Assembly: GCA_947624125.1 (NCBI GenBank)
Contig: CANQIY010000009.1
Location: 1-20,734 of the forward strand
Source: an uncultured Bacilli bacterium
GTDB lineage: Bacteria; Bacillota_I; Bacilli_A; RF39; UBA660
Length of the DNA stretch: 20,734 nucleotides
Reading direction: 5' to 3'
Below the pieces are notes generated by a model that did no database searches, had not been told where the DNA came from, and saw only the letters and a program-made list of their open reading frames with translations. How positions within the stretch are numbered: position 1 is the first letter of the stretch; each line of letters begins with the position of its first letter. Of the stretch, positions 7,469-16,563 are shown piece by piece. The position numbers and the translations under genes were made by a program.

Positions 7469-7627
7469 TCATTTATTACTTATATCTCTTGTATCTGCAC
7501 CATTTTTATTAATATTATATTTTTGAATAATTATTTTAGGAAAAAACTTTTCTAAAATATCATAATCATTATTAAAATATTCAAGTAATTGTGGTATTAA
7601 AAATTTAAAAAAATAATTCATATACAT
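7469..7627 (-). CDS. Small 52-residue unknown protein
   Basis: An ORF of 52 codons starting at ATG 7627 (or ATG 7621, two codons on) behind the purine-rich AAAAGGGGGG at 7630-7639. The protein begins MYMNYFFKFLIPQLLEYF and continues through NNDYDILEKFFPKIII to a polar tail KNGADTRDISNK. It begins about 35 bases after the recombinase stop, so it is probably co-transcribed with it. There is no clear membrane helix, although the N-terminus is aromatic-rich. I do not recognise a family. It could be a small accessory of the recombinase element or a remnant of a longer gene. A 10-base tandem repeat (TAGATTTTAT twice) lies at its stop codon. Confidence 0.5.
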   Translation of the reverse strand: MYMNYFFKFLIPQLLEYFNNDYDILEKFFPKIIIQKYNINKNGADTRDISNK

Positions 7628-7662
7628 AACCCCCCTTTTAAACATTAAAAAATTGAAGTATT

Positions 7663-9459
<1,797 letters not shown>

Positions 9460-9558
9460 TTAAACTAAAAACCTACAATACCATATTAATAGAAAAATTT
9501 AAAAAAGTCTATATACTTCATTGGATAAATTTTGACTACTTTTTGAGTAATAAAATGA

Positions 9559-9849
9559 CTATAATTTATTCATATAATTCAAAATATTAACAAATTTAGT
9601 AAAAGAGATAATAGCATTTTCTCTAGGCAAATAAATTTTATCATTATCACTATAAAGTAGAGTTACTAAAGAATATTTATAATTTCTAACAATAATTTTA
9701 AATGGTTCTTGAACACTTAGATTAGTTTTATCAAATTTAATAATATGACTATCTAGATAGTCAATAGATAAATTAGTAGTACTAACTTTCATTTTTAGTT
9801 TATTCTTAATCTCACAAGGAAAAGTTAAAGTTTCTATGGTCGTTTTCAT
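9559..9849 (-). CDS. Small unknown protein (96 residues)
   Basis: The protein begins MKTTIETLTFPCEIKNK and ends FTKFVNILNYMNKL. It alternates hydrophobic and polar residues in a way that suggests a small all-beta or mixed soluble domain, with no membrane helix. I do not recognise the family. ATG 9849 is chosen; GGAGG lies 13 bases upstream, which is longer than ideal. An upstream in-frame TTG at 9876 overlaps a terminator stem region and has no ribosome binding site. It lies between tandem hairpins following tRNA-Leu and the terminator before the recombinase, so it looks like a single-gene unit. It could be accessory DNA of the recombinase-bearing element. Confidence 0.55.
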   Translation of the reverse strand: MKTTIETLTFPCEIKNKLKMKVSTTNLSIDYLDSHIIKFDKTNLSVQEPFKIIVRNYKYSLVTLLYSDNDKIYLPRENAIISFTKFVNILNYMNKL

Positions 9850-9878
9850 AAAATAACTAATACCTCCTTTGCACAATG

Positions 9879-9910
9879 AAAAAAGCCCATAATATCAAAT
9901 ACTATGAACT
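9879..9910 (-). terminator. Second hairpin between tRNA-Leu and the 96-residue ORF
   Basis: Minus-strand AGTTCATAGTAT (9910-9899) pairs along 12 positions, with wobbles, with ATATTATGGGCT (9895-9884) around a 3-base loop. A T run follows (9883-9879). It acts as a tandem terminator after the tRNA or as a leader attenuator of the ORF beginning 30 bases later. Confidence 0.55.
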
Positions 9911-9926
9911 TCCTTTGTTTGTAAAG

Positions 9927-9954
9927 AAAAACGCACATCTATAATAGGTGTGCG
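9927..9954 (-). terminator. Terminator of tRNA-Leu
   Basis: CGCACATCTA (9932-9941) and TAGGTGTGCG (9945-9954) form a 10-bp stem with one G-T pair. On the minus strand it is followed by five T (9931-9927). It sits 14 bases after the tRNA CCA end. Confidence 0.72.
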
Positions 9955-9968
9955 TGTATTAACCTCAA

Positions 9969-10056
9969 TGGTGCTTGTGGAGGGACTCGAACCCTCATGA
10001 TTACAAAATCGCAGCATTTTGAGTGCTGTGCGTCTACCAATTCCGCCATACAAGCA
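9969..10056 (-). tRNA. tRNA-Leu (anticodon CAA)
   Basis: An 88-base tRNA including an encoded CCA (9971-9969). The acceptor stem is TGCTTGT/ACAAGCA, the D-loop region GGCGGAATTGGTAGACGC, and the anticodon stem CAGCA/TGCTG with loop CTCAAAA, giving anticodon CAA (reads UUG). It has the long variable arm typical of leucine tRNAs (GCGATTTTGTAATCATG region) and T-arm GAGGGTTCGAGTCCCTC. It lies downstream of scpB and ahead of the recombinase segment. The 3' end of the tRNA is intact and I see no second copy of it at the other side of the segment. Confidence 0.95.
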
Positions 10057-10068
10057 AAATGTAGATTT

Positions 10069-10077
10069 ATTATATCA
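10069..10077 (-). promoter_or_regulatory. Extended -10 promoter of tRNA-Leu
   Basis: TGATATAAT on the minus strand is a consensus -10 with the TGn extension. It ends 12 bases before the first tRNA base. No good -35 is seen. Confidence 0.55.
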
Positions 10078-10106
10078 TAACATAACAAATCTTTCTATAA
10101 GTAGTT

Positions 10107-10646
10107 TTAATTTCTAGCAAATAATTCCCTTTCTTGATTATCATCTTCTTTATCAAGTGATGGCAAATCATTTAAGGAAGACAAACCAAAAGTATCTAAA
10201 AATTCTCTTGTTGTTCGGTACATATTTGGTTTACCGGGCAAATCACTTTTACCAACTATTTTAATTAAATCTTTACTTAACAATTTTTTAATGACATAAG
10301 TACTACTTATTCCCCGCATTTCATCTATTTCTATTCTTGTAATTGGTTCATTATAAGCGATTATAGCTAAAACTTCTAATTGAGCTTGTGATAAAACTTC
10401 TTCTCTATTATTAACAAGTTTTTGATAATATTCTTTATGTTCTTTTTTAGTTACTAACTTAAATCTTTCGCCTAAATAACTTATTTTTATTCCTCTTTCA
10501 TTACTTTCATAAGTTTTTTTTAATTGAGTTAATAATTCTTTAGCTTTTTCTTCTTTTATTTCTAAAGTTTTACATATATCATCTAAGGTAACACCATCAT
10601 CACCAACTACAAAAAGTAATCCTTCCAAAACTCCAAGTAGATTCAT
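10107..10646 (-). CDS. scpB: Segregation and condensation protein B
   Basis: A 179-residue winged-helix partner of ScpA in the SMC-ScpAB condensin that organises and segregates the chromosome. The N-terminal wing begins LLGVLEGLLFVVGDDGVTL. The second wing contains the family hallmark QAQLEVLAIIAYNEPITRIEIDEMRG, followed by LPGKPNMYRTTREFLDTFGL, which is near-diagnostic. Length is normal for the family. It starts one base after the scpA stop, with AGGA overlapping the end of scpA, so the two are translationally coupled. The acidic C-terminal tail (DKEDDNQERE) is not unusual. Confidence 0.95.
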   Translation of the reverse strand: MNLLGVLEGLLFVVGDDGVTLDDICKTLEIKEEKAKELLTQLKKTYESNERGIKISYLGERFKLVTKKEHKEYYQKLVNNREEVLSQAQLEVLAIIAYNEPITRIEIDEMRGISSTYVIKKLLSKDLIKIVGKSDLPGKPNMYRTTREFLDTFGLSSLNDLPSLDKEDDNQERELFARN

Positions 10647-10647
10647 C

Positions 10648-11364
10648 TTATCCTACACTTTCTATAACTATTGTACTAAATATTTTGTCTTGTTTTAATG
10701 TTATTTCTCTCATTTTACTCATATCTAAAAGTGATAAAAACGTTACAACGACATTTTCCTTCGTTAAAATATCAAATAATTCTATAAATTCAATTTTCTT
10801 TTTTAATTTTAATATATTTCTAATTTCTATAATCCGTTCTTTAACACTATATTCTTTATTAGTTACTCTTGTTGTTAAAGGCTTTTGAAACTTTTGTCTT
10901 TTTTGCATTTCTAAAAAAGCTTGTAACAAGTCATTAATAGATACATCGCTATTAATAACTTTATCATCTTCAAGATAATTACTTAAATTTTCTGGGATTT
11001 TCGTATAATAATCTAATCTATTTTCTTCTAAATAGCGAAAAGTATCAGTCATATTTTTATACTTTTCATAATTAATTAATTTTTCCCGTAAATCTTCTTC
11101 ACTAGTAATATCAAAGGTACTTTCTTCTTCCTCGGTATCTTTCTTATTAACTAACATTTTACTTTTTAAATGAATTAATTCAGATGCTAAAACTAAATAT
11201 TCACTGCTAGCATCAATATCATTCTTGTCTAAAGAATTTATAAAAGCAATATATTGTTCAATAACATCATGAATATTGATACTGTAAATATCCATTTTGG
11301 AAATCCTTACTAAATGCAAAAGCAAATCAAAAGGTCCTTCAAAATCTTCTATTTTTAAATTCAT
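10648..11364 (-). CDS. scpA: Segregation and condensation protein A (kleisin)
   Basis: A 238-residue kleisin that bridges the SMC heads together with ScpB. The N-terminus LKIEDFEGPFDLLLHLVRISKMDIYSINI is the classic ScpA signature. The middle is acidic and helical (DTEEEESTFDITSEEDL). The C-terminal winged helix (about 175-238, including TKENVVVTFLSLLDM) contacts the SMC head. Length fits the family. The ATG at 11364 has an AGGA-type ribosome binding site and follows the upstream membrane protein gene by 12 bases, in a four-gene operon with scpB. Confidence 0.95.
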   Translation of the reverse strand: MNLKIEDFEGPFDLLLHLVRISKMDIYSINIHDVIEQYIAFINSLDKNDIDASSEYLVLASELIHLKSKMLVNKKDTEEEESTFDITSEEDLREKLINYEKYKNMTDTFRYLEENRLDYYTKIPENLSNYLEDDKVINSDVSINDLLQAFLEMQKRQKFQKPLTTRVTNKEYSVKERIIEIRNILKLKKKIEFIELFDILTKENVVVTFLSLLDMSKMREITLKQDKIFSTIVIESVG

Positions 11365-11376
11365 AACTATTCCTAT

Positions 11377-12312
11377 CTATGAGCATTTAAAACCATATGT
11401 TTCCATTTCAAATTTAATTACTTTAGCCTCTTCATTATATGAATAATAATATTTATCAACTAAAGTATTAGAATTTACTTGCTTTAAATCAACAACAATT
11501 GAAACTTTATAACCTGTTGCACTATTAACTATTGATGCACTTACACCATTTATATTATTGTATTGATTTACTTTATTTTGATATGCTAAATATCTTGTAC
11601 TATAATTACTATCAGTTACATCATTATCTTCAATATTATGGGTAATACTTACTAATTTATTATCATTAAAAGTATAAGTTATCGTATCTATACTTTGTTT
11701 ACAAGTTAATATTCCTTTACTTTCACTATCACTACTTACATTAAAACTTGGATAATCTTCAACTTTCTTTTCTACTAAACTAATATAATTAAAAGCTAAT
11801 TTATTATTAAGAGAGATACTTATCTTCGAATTTTCTTTAATGGTATTAAAATCAACTTTAAATCTTTCTAATAAAGTATAATCATTATCATATGTTTCTA
11901 AAAAATACTTTTTTTGCGTCATATCAACGGCGGTATTGCTACTATTTAGAACATCAAAAGTTATTGTATTATTAACATTTTTAAAATTATTTAAGACTAA
12001 ATCGCCTTCTTTAATAGAAAGAGTATCATTAATACTATAATAATTTTCTTCTTCACTCTCTTCATCAGTTTCTGGTTTTGGATTTTTATCTTTACTACTT
12101 TCTTGATTATCTAAAATAGTTTGGGCTGTTTTTCTATTTAATATCGTATTTATATAATAACTTAAATCATTGATATAATAAACAGCTAAGATAAAGACAA
12201 CTAAAATAAAGATAACTCGGCCAAAATTACTTTTCTTTTTATAAGTATAACCTATTACTTGCGGTCTTAATTCTACATTTTCTAAAACAACATTTTTCTT
12301 TTTTTTTGCCAT
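11377..12312 (-). CDS. Membrane-anchored unknown protein
   Basis: A 311-residue protein with a short basic cytoplasmic tail (MAKKKKNV), one membrane helix (about residues 30-47, RVIFILVVFILAVYYI), an acidic linker (DKNPKPETDEESEEE, about 75-90) and a long extracytoplasmic part rich in Asn, Ser, Thr and Tyr. The C-terminal region (TCKQSIDTITYTFNDNKL, then GYKVSIVVDL, ending in YGFKCS) has paired cysteines that could form a disulfide and recalls DUF1307-type lipoprotein domains. That likeness is weak and from memory. The start at 12312 follows AAGGGTGAT; a GTG three codons earlier is less likely. It sits between a thioredoxin-like gene and scpA, so a disulfide substrate-enzyme relation is possible. 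Confidence 0.7.
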   Translation of the reverse strand: MAKKKKNVVLENVELRPQVIGYTYKKKSNFGRVIFILVVFILAVYYINDLSYYINTILNRKTAQTILDNQESSKDKNPKPETDEESEEENYYSINDTLSIKEGDLVLNNFKNVNNTITFDVLNSSNTAVDMTQKKYFLETYDNDYTLLERFKVDFNTIKENSKISISLNNKLAFNYISLVEKKVEDYPSFNVSSDSESKGILTCKQSIDTITYTFNDNKLVSITHNIEDNDVTDSNYSTRYLAYQNKVNQYNNINGVSASIVNSATGYKVSIVVDLKQVNSNTLVDKYYYSYNEEAKVIKFEMETYGFKCS

Positions 12313-12346
12313 AAATATCACCCTTATTATTTCTTTTTATTCTAAA

Positions 12347-13054
12347 TTAACATGCTGATTCTTGACAAGCTAAATCATTTTTACTATTAATTAAATCACT
12401 AATTATATCTTCTAAAACATCTTTTTGCATTTCATTTAATTCGTCATATCCTGAGTTTTGACTTTCAACTGTCCCCACATGAATGCTTGTAATATTACCA
12501 TCTTTAACTGCCACAACTGTCGGAGCATATAACCTTTTTTCATTAGTATTATAACTAATACCATCTTCATCAGTCACATAATAATCTTCTAAAATATCAC
12601 TTAATAATTCAATTATTTTATTATATCCTTCACTACCATCTTTACTTCTTATAAGCTCCCCATCTAGAACTTTATACACAGAACGAATATTTTCAATATT
12701 AAGATAATAAATTGTTTCATTTTTCTTTTTCCCAACACTTGTAAGCGTTGTTACTAATGACCGACACCATGGACAAGTATTATAACCAAAATAAATTACT
12801 CCTGTCCCTCTTTCTAGTAATTCAACTACTTCATCTTCTTTTAAATATTTAATCGTATTATCATCATCTATTTCAACATATGGATAAGTTTTACCATTAC
12901 TTTCATTAACAATATTATTTAAACGCATATATTCTTTTTTAAATTTCATCGCATCAGTAGCGTTATTTTTTATAATTGTATAAACACAAATACATCCGAC
13001 AACAAATGTAATTATTATAAGCGAAATTAAAATAATTTTATTTCTTTTTTCCAT
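12347..13054 (-). CDS. Membrane-anchored thioredoxin-like protein (CPWC)
   Basis: A 235-residue protein. A single N-terminal hydrophobic helix (about 8-27, IILISLIIITFVVGCICV) anchors it to the membrane; C21 after VVG could be a lipidation site, but the match is poor. The external thioredoxin fold begins at about residue 84 with GVIYFGYNTCPWCRSL: redox pair C94 and C97 (CPWC), and a cis-proline at P178 (YAPTVVAVKDG). The insertion between motif and cis-Pro is longer than in plain thioredoxins. The C-terminus ends in ACQESAC with two extra cysteines. It probably reduces or isomerises disulfides outside the membrane. First gene of the operon leading to scpAB, with AGGTGG before the ATG and a promoter 25-50 bases upstream. 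Confidence 0.83.
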   Translation of the reverse strand: MEKRNKIILISLIIITFVVGCICVYTIIKNNATDAMKFKKEYMRLNNIVNESNGKTYPYVEIDDDNTIKYLKEDEVVELLERGTGVIYFGYNTCPWCRSLVTTLTSVGKKKNETIYYLNIENIRSVYKVLDGELIRSKDGSEGYNKIIELLSDILEDYYVTDEDGISYNTNEKRLYAPTVVAVKDGNITSIHVGTVESQNSGYDELNEMQKDVLEDIISDLINSKNDLACQESAC

Positions 13055-13076
13055 TATCTTTATACCACCTAGTAAA

Positions 13077-13105
13077 ATTGTACTATAAAAGTTCCTTTAT
13101 TGCAA
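13077..13105 (-). promoter_or_regulatory. Promoter of the thioredoxin-scpAB operon
   Basis: On the minus strand TTGCAA (13105-13100), a 17-base spacer and TACAAT (13082-13077) precede the ATG at 13054 by 22 bases. Four of six -35 and five of six -10 positions fit consensus. Confidence 0.55.
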
Positions 13106-13127
13106 ACGATTTACGACATATTTTTAA

Positions 13128-13547
13128 TTATTCAAAACAAAAAATAGGTAAATTATCATTCTCTTTCAGCATAGCTATTACTTTTTCCAAATTATTCTTT
13201 GGTATAAACCACATAAAAGGCAGATTTAAAGCAAAAATTATTAAAATTAAAGGTAAATTAGAACACATTTTTAACCAGTTAAATTGCATTAAAGGAACAC
13301 ATAAACTTGCTAAAATGCCTAATAAAGCTATATTTATTAAAAAATTATAGTTACTTTTATACACTAATAGAAAGAAAATTAAAAAAAAAGAAATAAAAAT
13401 AATAAAGAATTGATTAGTATTAAAGTTGTATATTTATATATTTTAATAAGTTTATTATTTTTAATTTTCTTTATTTGACTAATTATGCCATTAGCTTCAT
13501 TATAATACTTAAAAAAAATCTTTTTCTAAATCATATTCTATTTTCAT
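13128..13547 (-). pseudogene. Membrane protein gene with two homopolymer frameshifts
   Basis: ATG 13547, 9 bases after the aldo/keto reductase stop, opens MKIEYDLEKDFF and stops at TAA next to an 8-T tract (13518-13511). Dropping one T continues KYYNEANGIISQIKKIKNN through KYTTLILINSLLFLFLFF to a stop next to a 9-T tract (13389-13381). Adding one T there restores the original frame into LIFFLLVYKSN, then two or three hydrophobic helices (NIALLGILASLCVPLMQF, LPLILIIFALNLPFMWF), ending in NLPIFCFE at 13128. The combined protein would be about 140 residues with roughly four membrane helices. The two shifts are opposite and cancel. It may be a decayed gene, a gene expressed by slippage, or sequence error. 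The family is not recognised. Confidence 0.6.
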
Positions 13548-13556
13548 ATTTCTTTT

Positions 13557-14648
13557 CTATTCAAAAGTATCGGCGACTTTTTCTAACATTTCGCGAATTT
13601 TAATTTTTTGGGGACAAATTTTTTCACATTGACCACATTTTATACAACTAGATGCTTTTCCACTCTTAGAAGTAATTTTATTATATCTATCAATGTCAAA
13701 ATCATTAAATTGTAATTTACGATTATAACAATTAAATAAGTCGGGTATTAATATTTTCATGGGGCATCCTTCCGTACAATAGCGACAAGCTGTACAGGGA
13801 ATTAAATCTTTCTTTTTTAAAATATTAACAACCTTTTTAATGGAATCATATTCTTCTTTTTCTAAAGGTTTAAAATCTTCCATATAAGAAACATTATCTA
13901 TCATTTGTTCTAAATTACTCATTCCTGATAAAACTTTAAAAACACCCTTTTCACTTGCTGCAAAACGAATGGCATAGCTTGCACAACTCATTTTTCCATT
14001 TAAATCTTGGAATATCTTTTTAGCTTCCTCTTCAATATTAACTAAAGCTCCTCCTTTAACTGGTTCCATAACAATAACTGGTTTATGATATTTTTGACAA
14101 ACTTCTAAACATTTCCGGCTTTCCACAATTTCATCATCATAATCTAAATAATTTAATTGAATTTGGACTACTTCAACATCTTTTTGTTCTGATAAAATTT
14201 TCTCTAAAACAAAAGCTTTATCATGAAAAGACAAACCTAAATGTTTAATTTTTCCTTCTTTTTTCAAAGAGGATGCAACTTCATAAGCATGGCACTCTTT
14301 AAATTTTTCATATACATCCCTATTTTGAGCATGCATTAAATAATAATCAAAATAAGTAACACCGCAAATAGCTAATTGTTGCTCAAAAAAAGGTCTAATA
14401 TCTTCTTCTTTAGTAAAATATTTACCTGTTAATTTATTAGTTAAAATATATTCTTCTCTTTTATATCTTTTTGTTAAACATTCTCTAATAGCTTCTTCAC
14501 TTTTTCCTTCAATATAACCATGGGCTGTATCAAAATAATTAAAACCATGAGCCATAAAATAATCTATCATTTTAATAAATTCTTCTTTGGCTACTTCTCC
14601 ATTTACCATCGGTAAACGCATACACCCAAATCCTAATTTTTTATCCAT
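13557..14648 (-). CDS. Aldo/keto reductase with C-terminal 2x[4Fe-4S] ferredoxin domain
   Basis: A 363-residue cytosolic oxidoreductase. The N-terminal aldo/keto reductase barrel keeps the catalytic tetrad D40, Y45 (FDTAHGY), K72 (ILTNKL) and H106 (YYLMHAQ). The C-terminal part (about 280-350) holds two CxxCxxCxxxCP motifs: C285, C288, C291 and C295, and C335, C338, C341 and C345. They should ligate two [4Fe-4S] clusters. This fused type is common in anaerobic Firmicutes; its physiological substrate is generally unknown. The ATG at 14648 follows AGGAGG, 9 bases after the upstream gene. The iron-sulfur clusters point to an anaerobic host. Confidence 0.92.
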   Translation of the reverse strand: MDKKLGFGCMRLPMVNGEVAKEEFIKMIDYFMAHGFNYFDTAHGYIEGKSEEAIRECLTKRYKREEYILTNKLTGKYFTKEEDIRPFFEQQLAICGVTYFDYYLMHAQNRDVYEKFKECHAYEVASSLKKEGKIKHLGLSFHDKAFVLEKILSEQKDVEVVQIQLNYLDYDDEIVESRKCLEVCQKYHKPVIVMEPVKGGALVNIEEEAKKIFQDLNGKMSCASYAIRFAASEKGVFKVLSGMSNLEQMIDNVSYMEDFKPLEKEEYDSIKKVVNILKKKDLIPCTACRYCTEGCPMKILIPDLFNCYNRKLQFNDFDIDRYNKITSKSGKASSCIKCGQCEKICPQKIKIREMLEKVADTFE

Positions 14649-14657
14649 TTATTCCTC

Positions 14658-15083
14658 CTAATGTTCTTCAATAAATTCTTCGATTTTTCTAAAGCTTTCT
14701 TCCTTAATATTATAAACTCCATTACCAACTTGTTCTAAATAATATGAATCATTTTTCTTAAAAAGAAAGGCAGTAAAAGCAACACTACTTTCATAATTTA
14801 AATCGATTTTTATTACATCTTCTCCCTTTTTATATTCTTGTTTACTCTTTAGTTTCGTAATTCTTTCTTCATTAGTTAAAATTTGATAAATTGTATTGAT
14901 ATCACTTTCATTACTTATTAAAATACCTTCTTTATTTTGTTCAATATTAATACTAGCTATATCACTTAATAAAGGTAAGTTTAAAGTATATTCTTTCCTA
15001 TTAATACTTCTTATTATTAAACCTACAACTAAAAAAATTCCGATTAAAATTACAATTATTAAAACTTTTTTCTTCTTTGACAT
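14658..15083 (-). CDS. Small membrane-anchored unknown protein
   Basis: A 141-residue protein: basic MSKKKK tail, one membrane helix (about 7-25, VLIIVILIGIFLVVGLIIR), then an extracytoplasmic domain with a hydrophobic-polar pattern (IASINIEQNKEGILISNESDINTIYQIL) and an acidic end EEFIEEH. It resembles small Bacillus/Clostridium proteins grouped as DUF5301, a weak memory-based likeness. ATG 15083 is chosen because GAGG lies 4 bases upstream. It begins one base after the stop of the thioredoxin-like gene, so the two are coupled. Confidence 0.65.
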   Translation of the reverse strand: MSKKKKVLIIVILIGIFLVVGLIIRSINRKEYTLNLPLLSDIASINIEQNKEGILISNESDINTIYQILTNEERITKLKSKQEYKKGEDVIKIDLNYESSVAFTAFLFKKNDSYYLEQVGNGVYNIKEESFRKIEEFIEEH

Positions 15084-15084
15084 T

Positions 15085-15714
15085 TTACCTCTTTTTCCCT
15101 TCTTTATAAACATAAATAGCTATTAAACCCATAAATAAGAATGTTATAATCACGATAATATATTTAATAACCATTTGCGTATCTTTTGTCTTTTCTTTAT
15201 TTTCTTTTATTTCTTCTTTATGAGTATTTTTTTCTAAATCTATTTCCCTAAAAACATCATAACGCTCTTCCTTATTATATAAATTAGTAATGGCATTTTT
15301 TATTTCTTCATCATATTTAGGAAGATAACCATCTATTACTTTATCACCTATAATGATATATGGAACTGTTTTACTAGGTACTCCTAAAAATTCCGAAACT
15401 TCATAATATAAAGCTTTATTATTAGGATTTTTCCATACTTCAAAAGATACTAATTTAAAATATTTACCATATTCATCAGTAATACTATTTAAAAAACGTA
15501 AAAAATTTTGACAATATTCACAACCACTACCCCGAAAAAAATAAATAGGAATTTGGATGTCATTTTCTTCATAATTTGTAAATTCTAAGGGTATATTTTC
15601 TTCTTCTAAAGTTTCTATTAAATTAAGGGTTTCATAATTTGTTATATCTAAAGCCCTACTTTTTAAAAGACATAAAAGACCTATTAAAGTTATTAATAAA
15701 ATTATTTTTTTCAT
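15085..15714 (-). CDS. Membrane thioredoxin-like protein (CEYC)
   Basis: A 209-residue protein with an N-terminal signal or anchor (MKKIILLITLIGLLCLLKS), a thioredoxin-fold domain (about 55-150) and a C-terminal membrane helix (about 181-203, MVIKYIIVIITFLFMGLIAIYV) followed by KEGKKR inside the cell. The redox pair is C65 and C68 in RGSGCEYCQNF, and the cis-proline is P118 (KTVPYIIIGD). YEVSEFLGVPSKTVPYI is typical of the family. It is expected to work in disulfide exchange on the outer face of the membrane. It is the second such protein in the window but differs from the one at 12347-13054 in motif and topology. It lies in an operon with membrane-anchored proteins of unknown function. Confidence 0.8.
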   Translation of the reverse strand: MKKIILLITLIGLLCLLKSRALDITNYETLNLIETLEEENIPLEFTNYEENDIQIPIYFFRGSGCEYCQNFLRFLNSITDEYGKYFKLVSFEVWKNPNNKALYYEVSEFLGVPSKTVPYIIIGDKVIDGYLPKYDEEIKNAITNLYNKEERYDVFREIDLEKNTHKEEIKENKEKTKDTQMVIKYIIVIITFLFMGLIAIYVYKEGKKR

Positions 15715-15722
15715 TTTTTCCT

Positions 15723-16466
15723 CTAATCTATTCTTAAAGTATTTAATAAGGAATTAATATTCTCATAGCTATAATACTCCCCACTAAACGTAAAAACATA
15801 TCTCTTTTCATTTATAATAATATTTGCTTCTTTAACATCATTTTTTTCTAAGATATAACCATTATAATCCCCAATAATACCCACAATTTTATTACTCATA
15901 TACATTGCTCCCATTAAATAGGTAGCATATTTTCCTTTAATATCTTTAATACTCGTAAAAATATTTTTGTGATAATTATCATTACTTAAAAATTTAAAAA
16001 GTTCTTCATCATTTTGAATATTATTCTCTCTTAAATAACGAATACGGTCTTTTGCCGTCGTATTCTTAACAACATCTCCGGTAAAATTTTGTTCTTTCAA
16101 ATAATATAAATTTAAATAAGGAATACTTGTTTTAATCGTTAGAGAACTATCTAACTCTCTACTTGAATATTTCACATATTCTCCATATTCATTATCCGTT
16201 AATTTTTCTTCCGTAAAATTGGCAAAATCATTTCTTATTCTTATATTTTTAAAATGAATATATTCATTATCATCTAAATTTTGCTTCTCTATTTTCATGA
16301 CTTCATTAATTTTATAAGATTTGCTAATATCACTAAAAGAATAACCAATTAAATTATCGTTATAAAAAGTTAAATAAAATAATTTATAGGCAAAATAAAT
16401 ACCAGTTATTACTACTAATACAACGACTAAAATACCACAAATCAACCAATTTTTTTCATTCTTCAA
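15723..16466 (-). CDS. Membrane-anchored unknown protein
   Basis: Read from TTG 16466, behind AGAGG at 8-base spacing, it gives 247 residues. An N-terminal membrane helix (about 8-30, WLICGILVVVLVVITGIYFAY) is followed by an extracytoplasmic domain rich in Asn, Asp, Tyr and Lys (e.g. FHKNIFTSIKDIKGKYATYL shortened in the source as NIFTSIKDIKGKYATYL). No cysteine motif or known domain is recognised. Longer in-frame starts exist but lie inside the promoter region described separately. Its own promoter with a repeated GGTNACC element suggests regulated expression apart from the upstream ABC transporter. It is followed by the CEYC thioredoxin gene after 8 bases. Confidence 0.68.
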   Translation of the reverse strand: MKNEKNWLICGILVVVLVVITGIYFAYKLFYLTFYNDNLIGYSFSDISKSYKINEVMKIEKQNLDDNEYIHFKNIRIRNDFANFTEEKLTDNEYGEYVKYSSRELDSSLTIKTSIPYLNLYYLKEQNFTGDVVKNTTAKDRIRYLRENNIQNDEELFKFLSNDNYHKNIFTSIKDIKGKYATYLMGAMYMSNKIVGIIGDYNGYILEKNDVKEANIIINEKRYVFTFSGEYYSYENINSLLNTLRID

Positions 16467-16524
16467 ATTGGTCACCTCTAAAAAAAGAATAGCATTATTT
16501 TTTAACATCGTCAAGTTGGTTACC
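16462..16524 (-). promoter_or_regulatory. Promoter with paired GGTNACC repeats
   Basis: The -35 is TTGACG (16514-16509), then a 17-base spacer and the -10 TATTCT (16491-16486), just upstream of the TTG start at 16466. GGTAACCAACTTGAC (16524-16510) covers the -35, and GGTGACCAATTTGAA (16476-16462) covers the start codon. The two match at 12 of 15 positions and lie 48 bases apart. They look like paired operators for a regulator. Confidence 0.5.
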
Positions 16525-16563
16525 TTTATTGTTTTTAGCATTGACATTAAAAATTAACTAAAT

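Noticed and set aside
7449..7470. CRISPR-like tandem repeat TAGATTTTAT
   Set aside because: Only two adjacent 10-base copies with no spacers and no cas genes; simple A+T-rich repetition.
9969..10056. tRNA-Leu as the integration target of the recombinase
   Set aside because: No repeat of the tRNA 3' end was found on the other side of the segment, and large serine recombinases usually do not use tRNA genes.
13078..13350. Plus-strand 90-codon ORF opposite the broken membrane gene
   Set aside because: It is antisense to clearly hydrophobic membrane-protein coding sequence, has no ribosome binding site, and its lysine/phenylalanine-rich product looks like a shadow.
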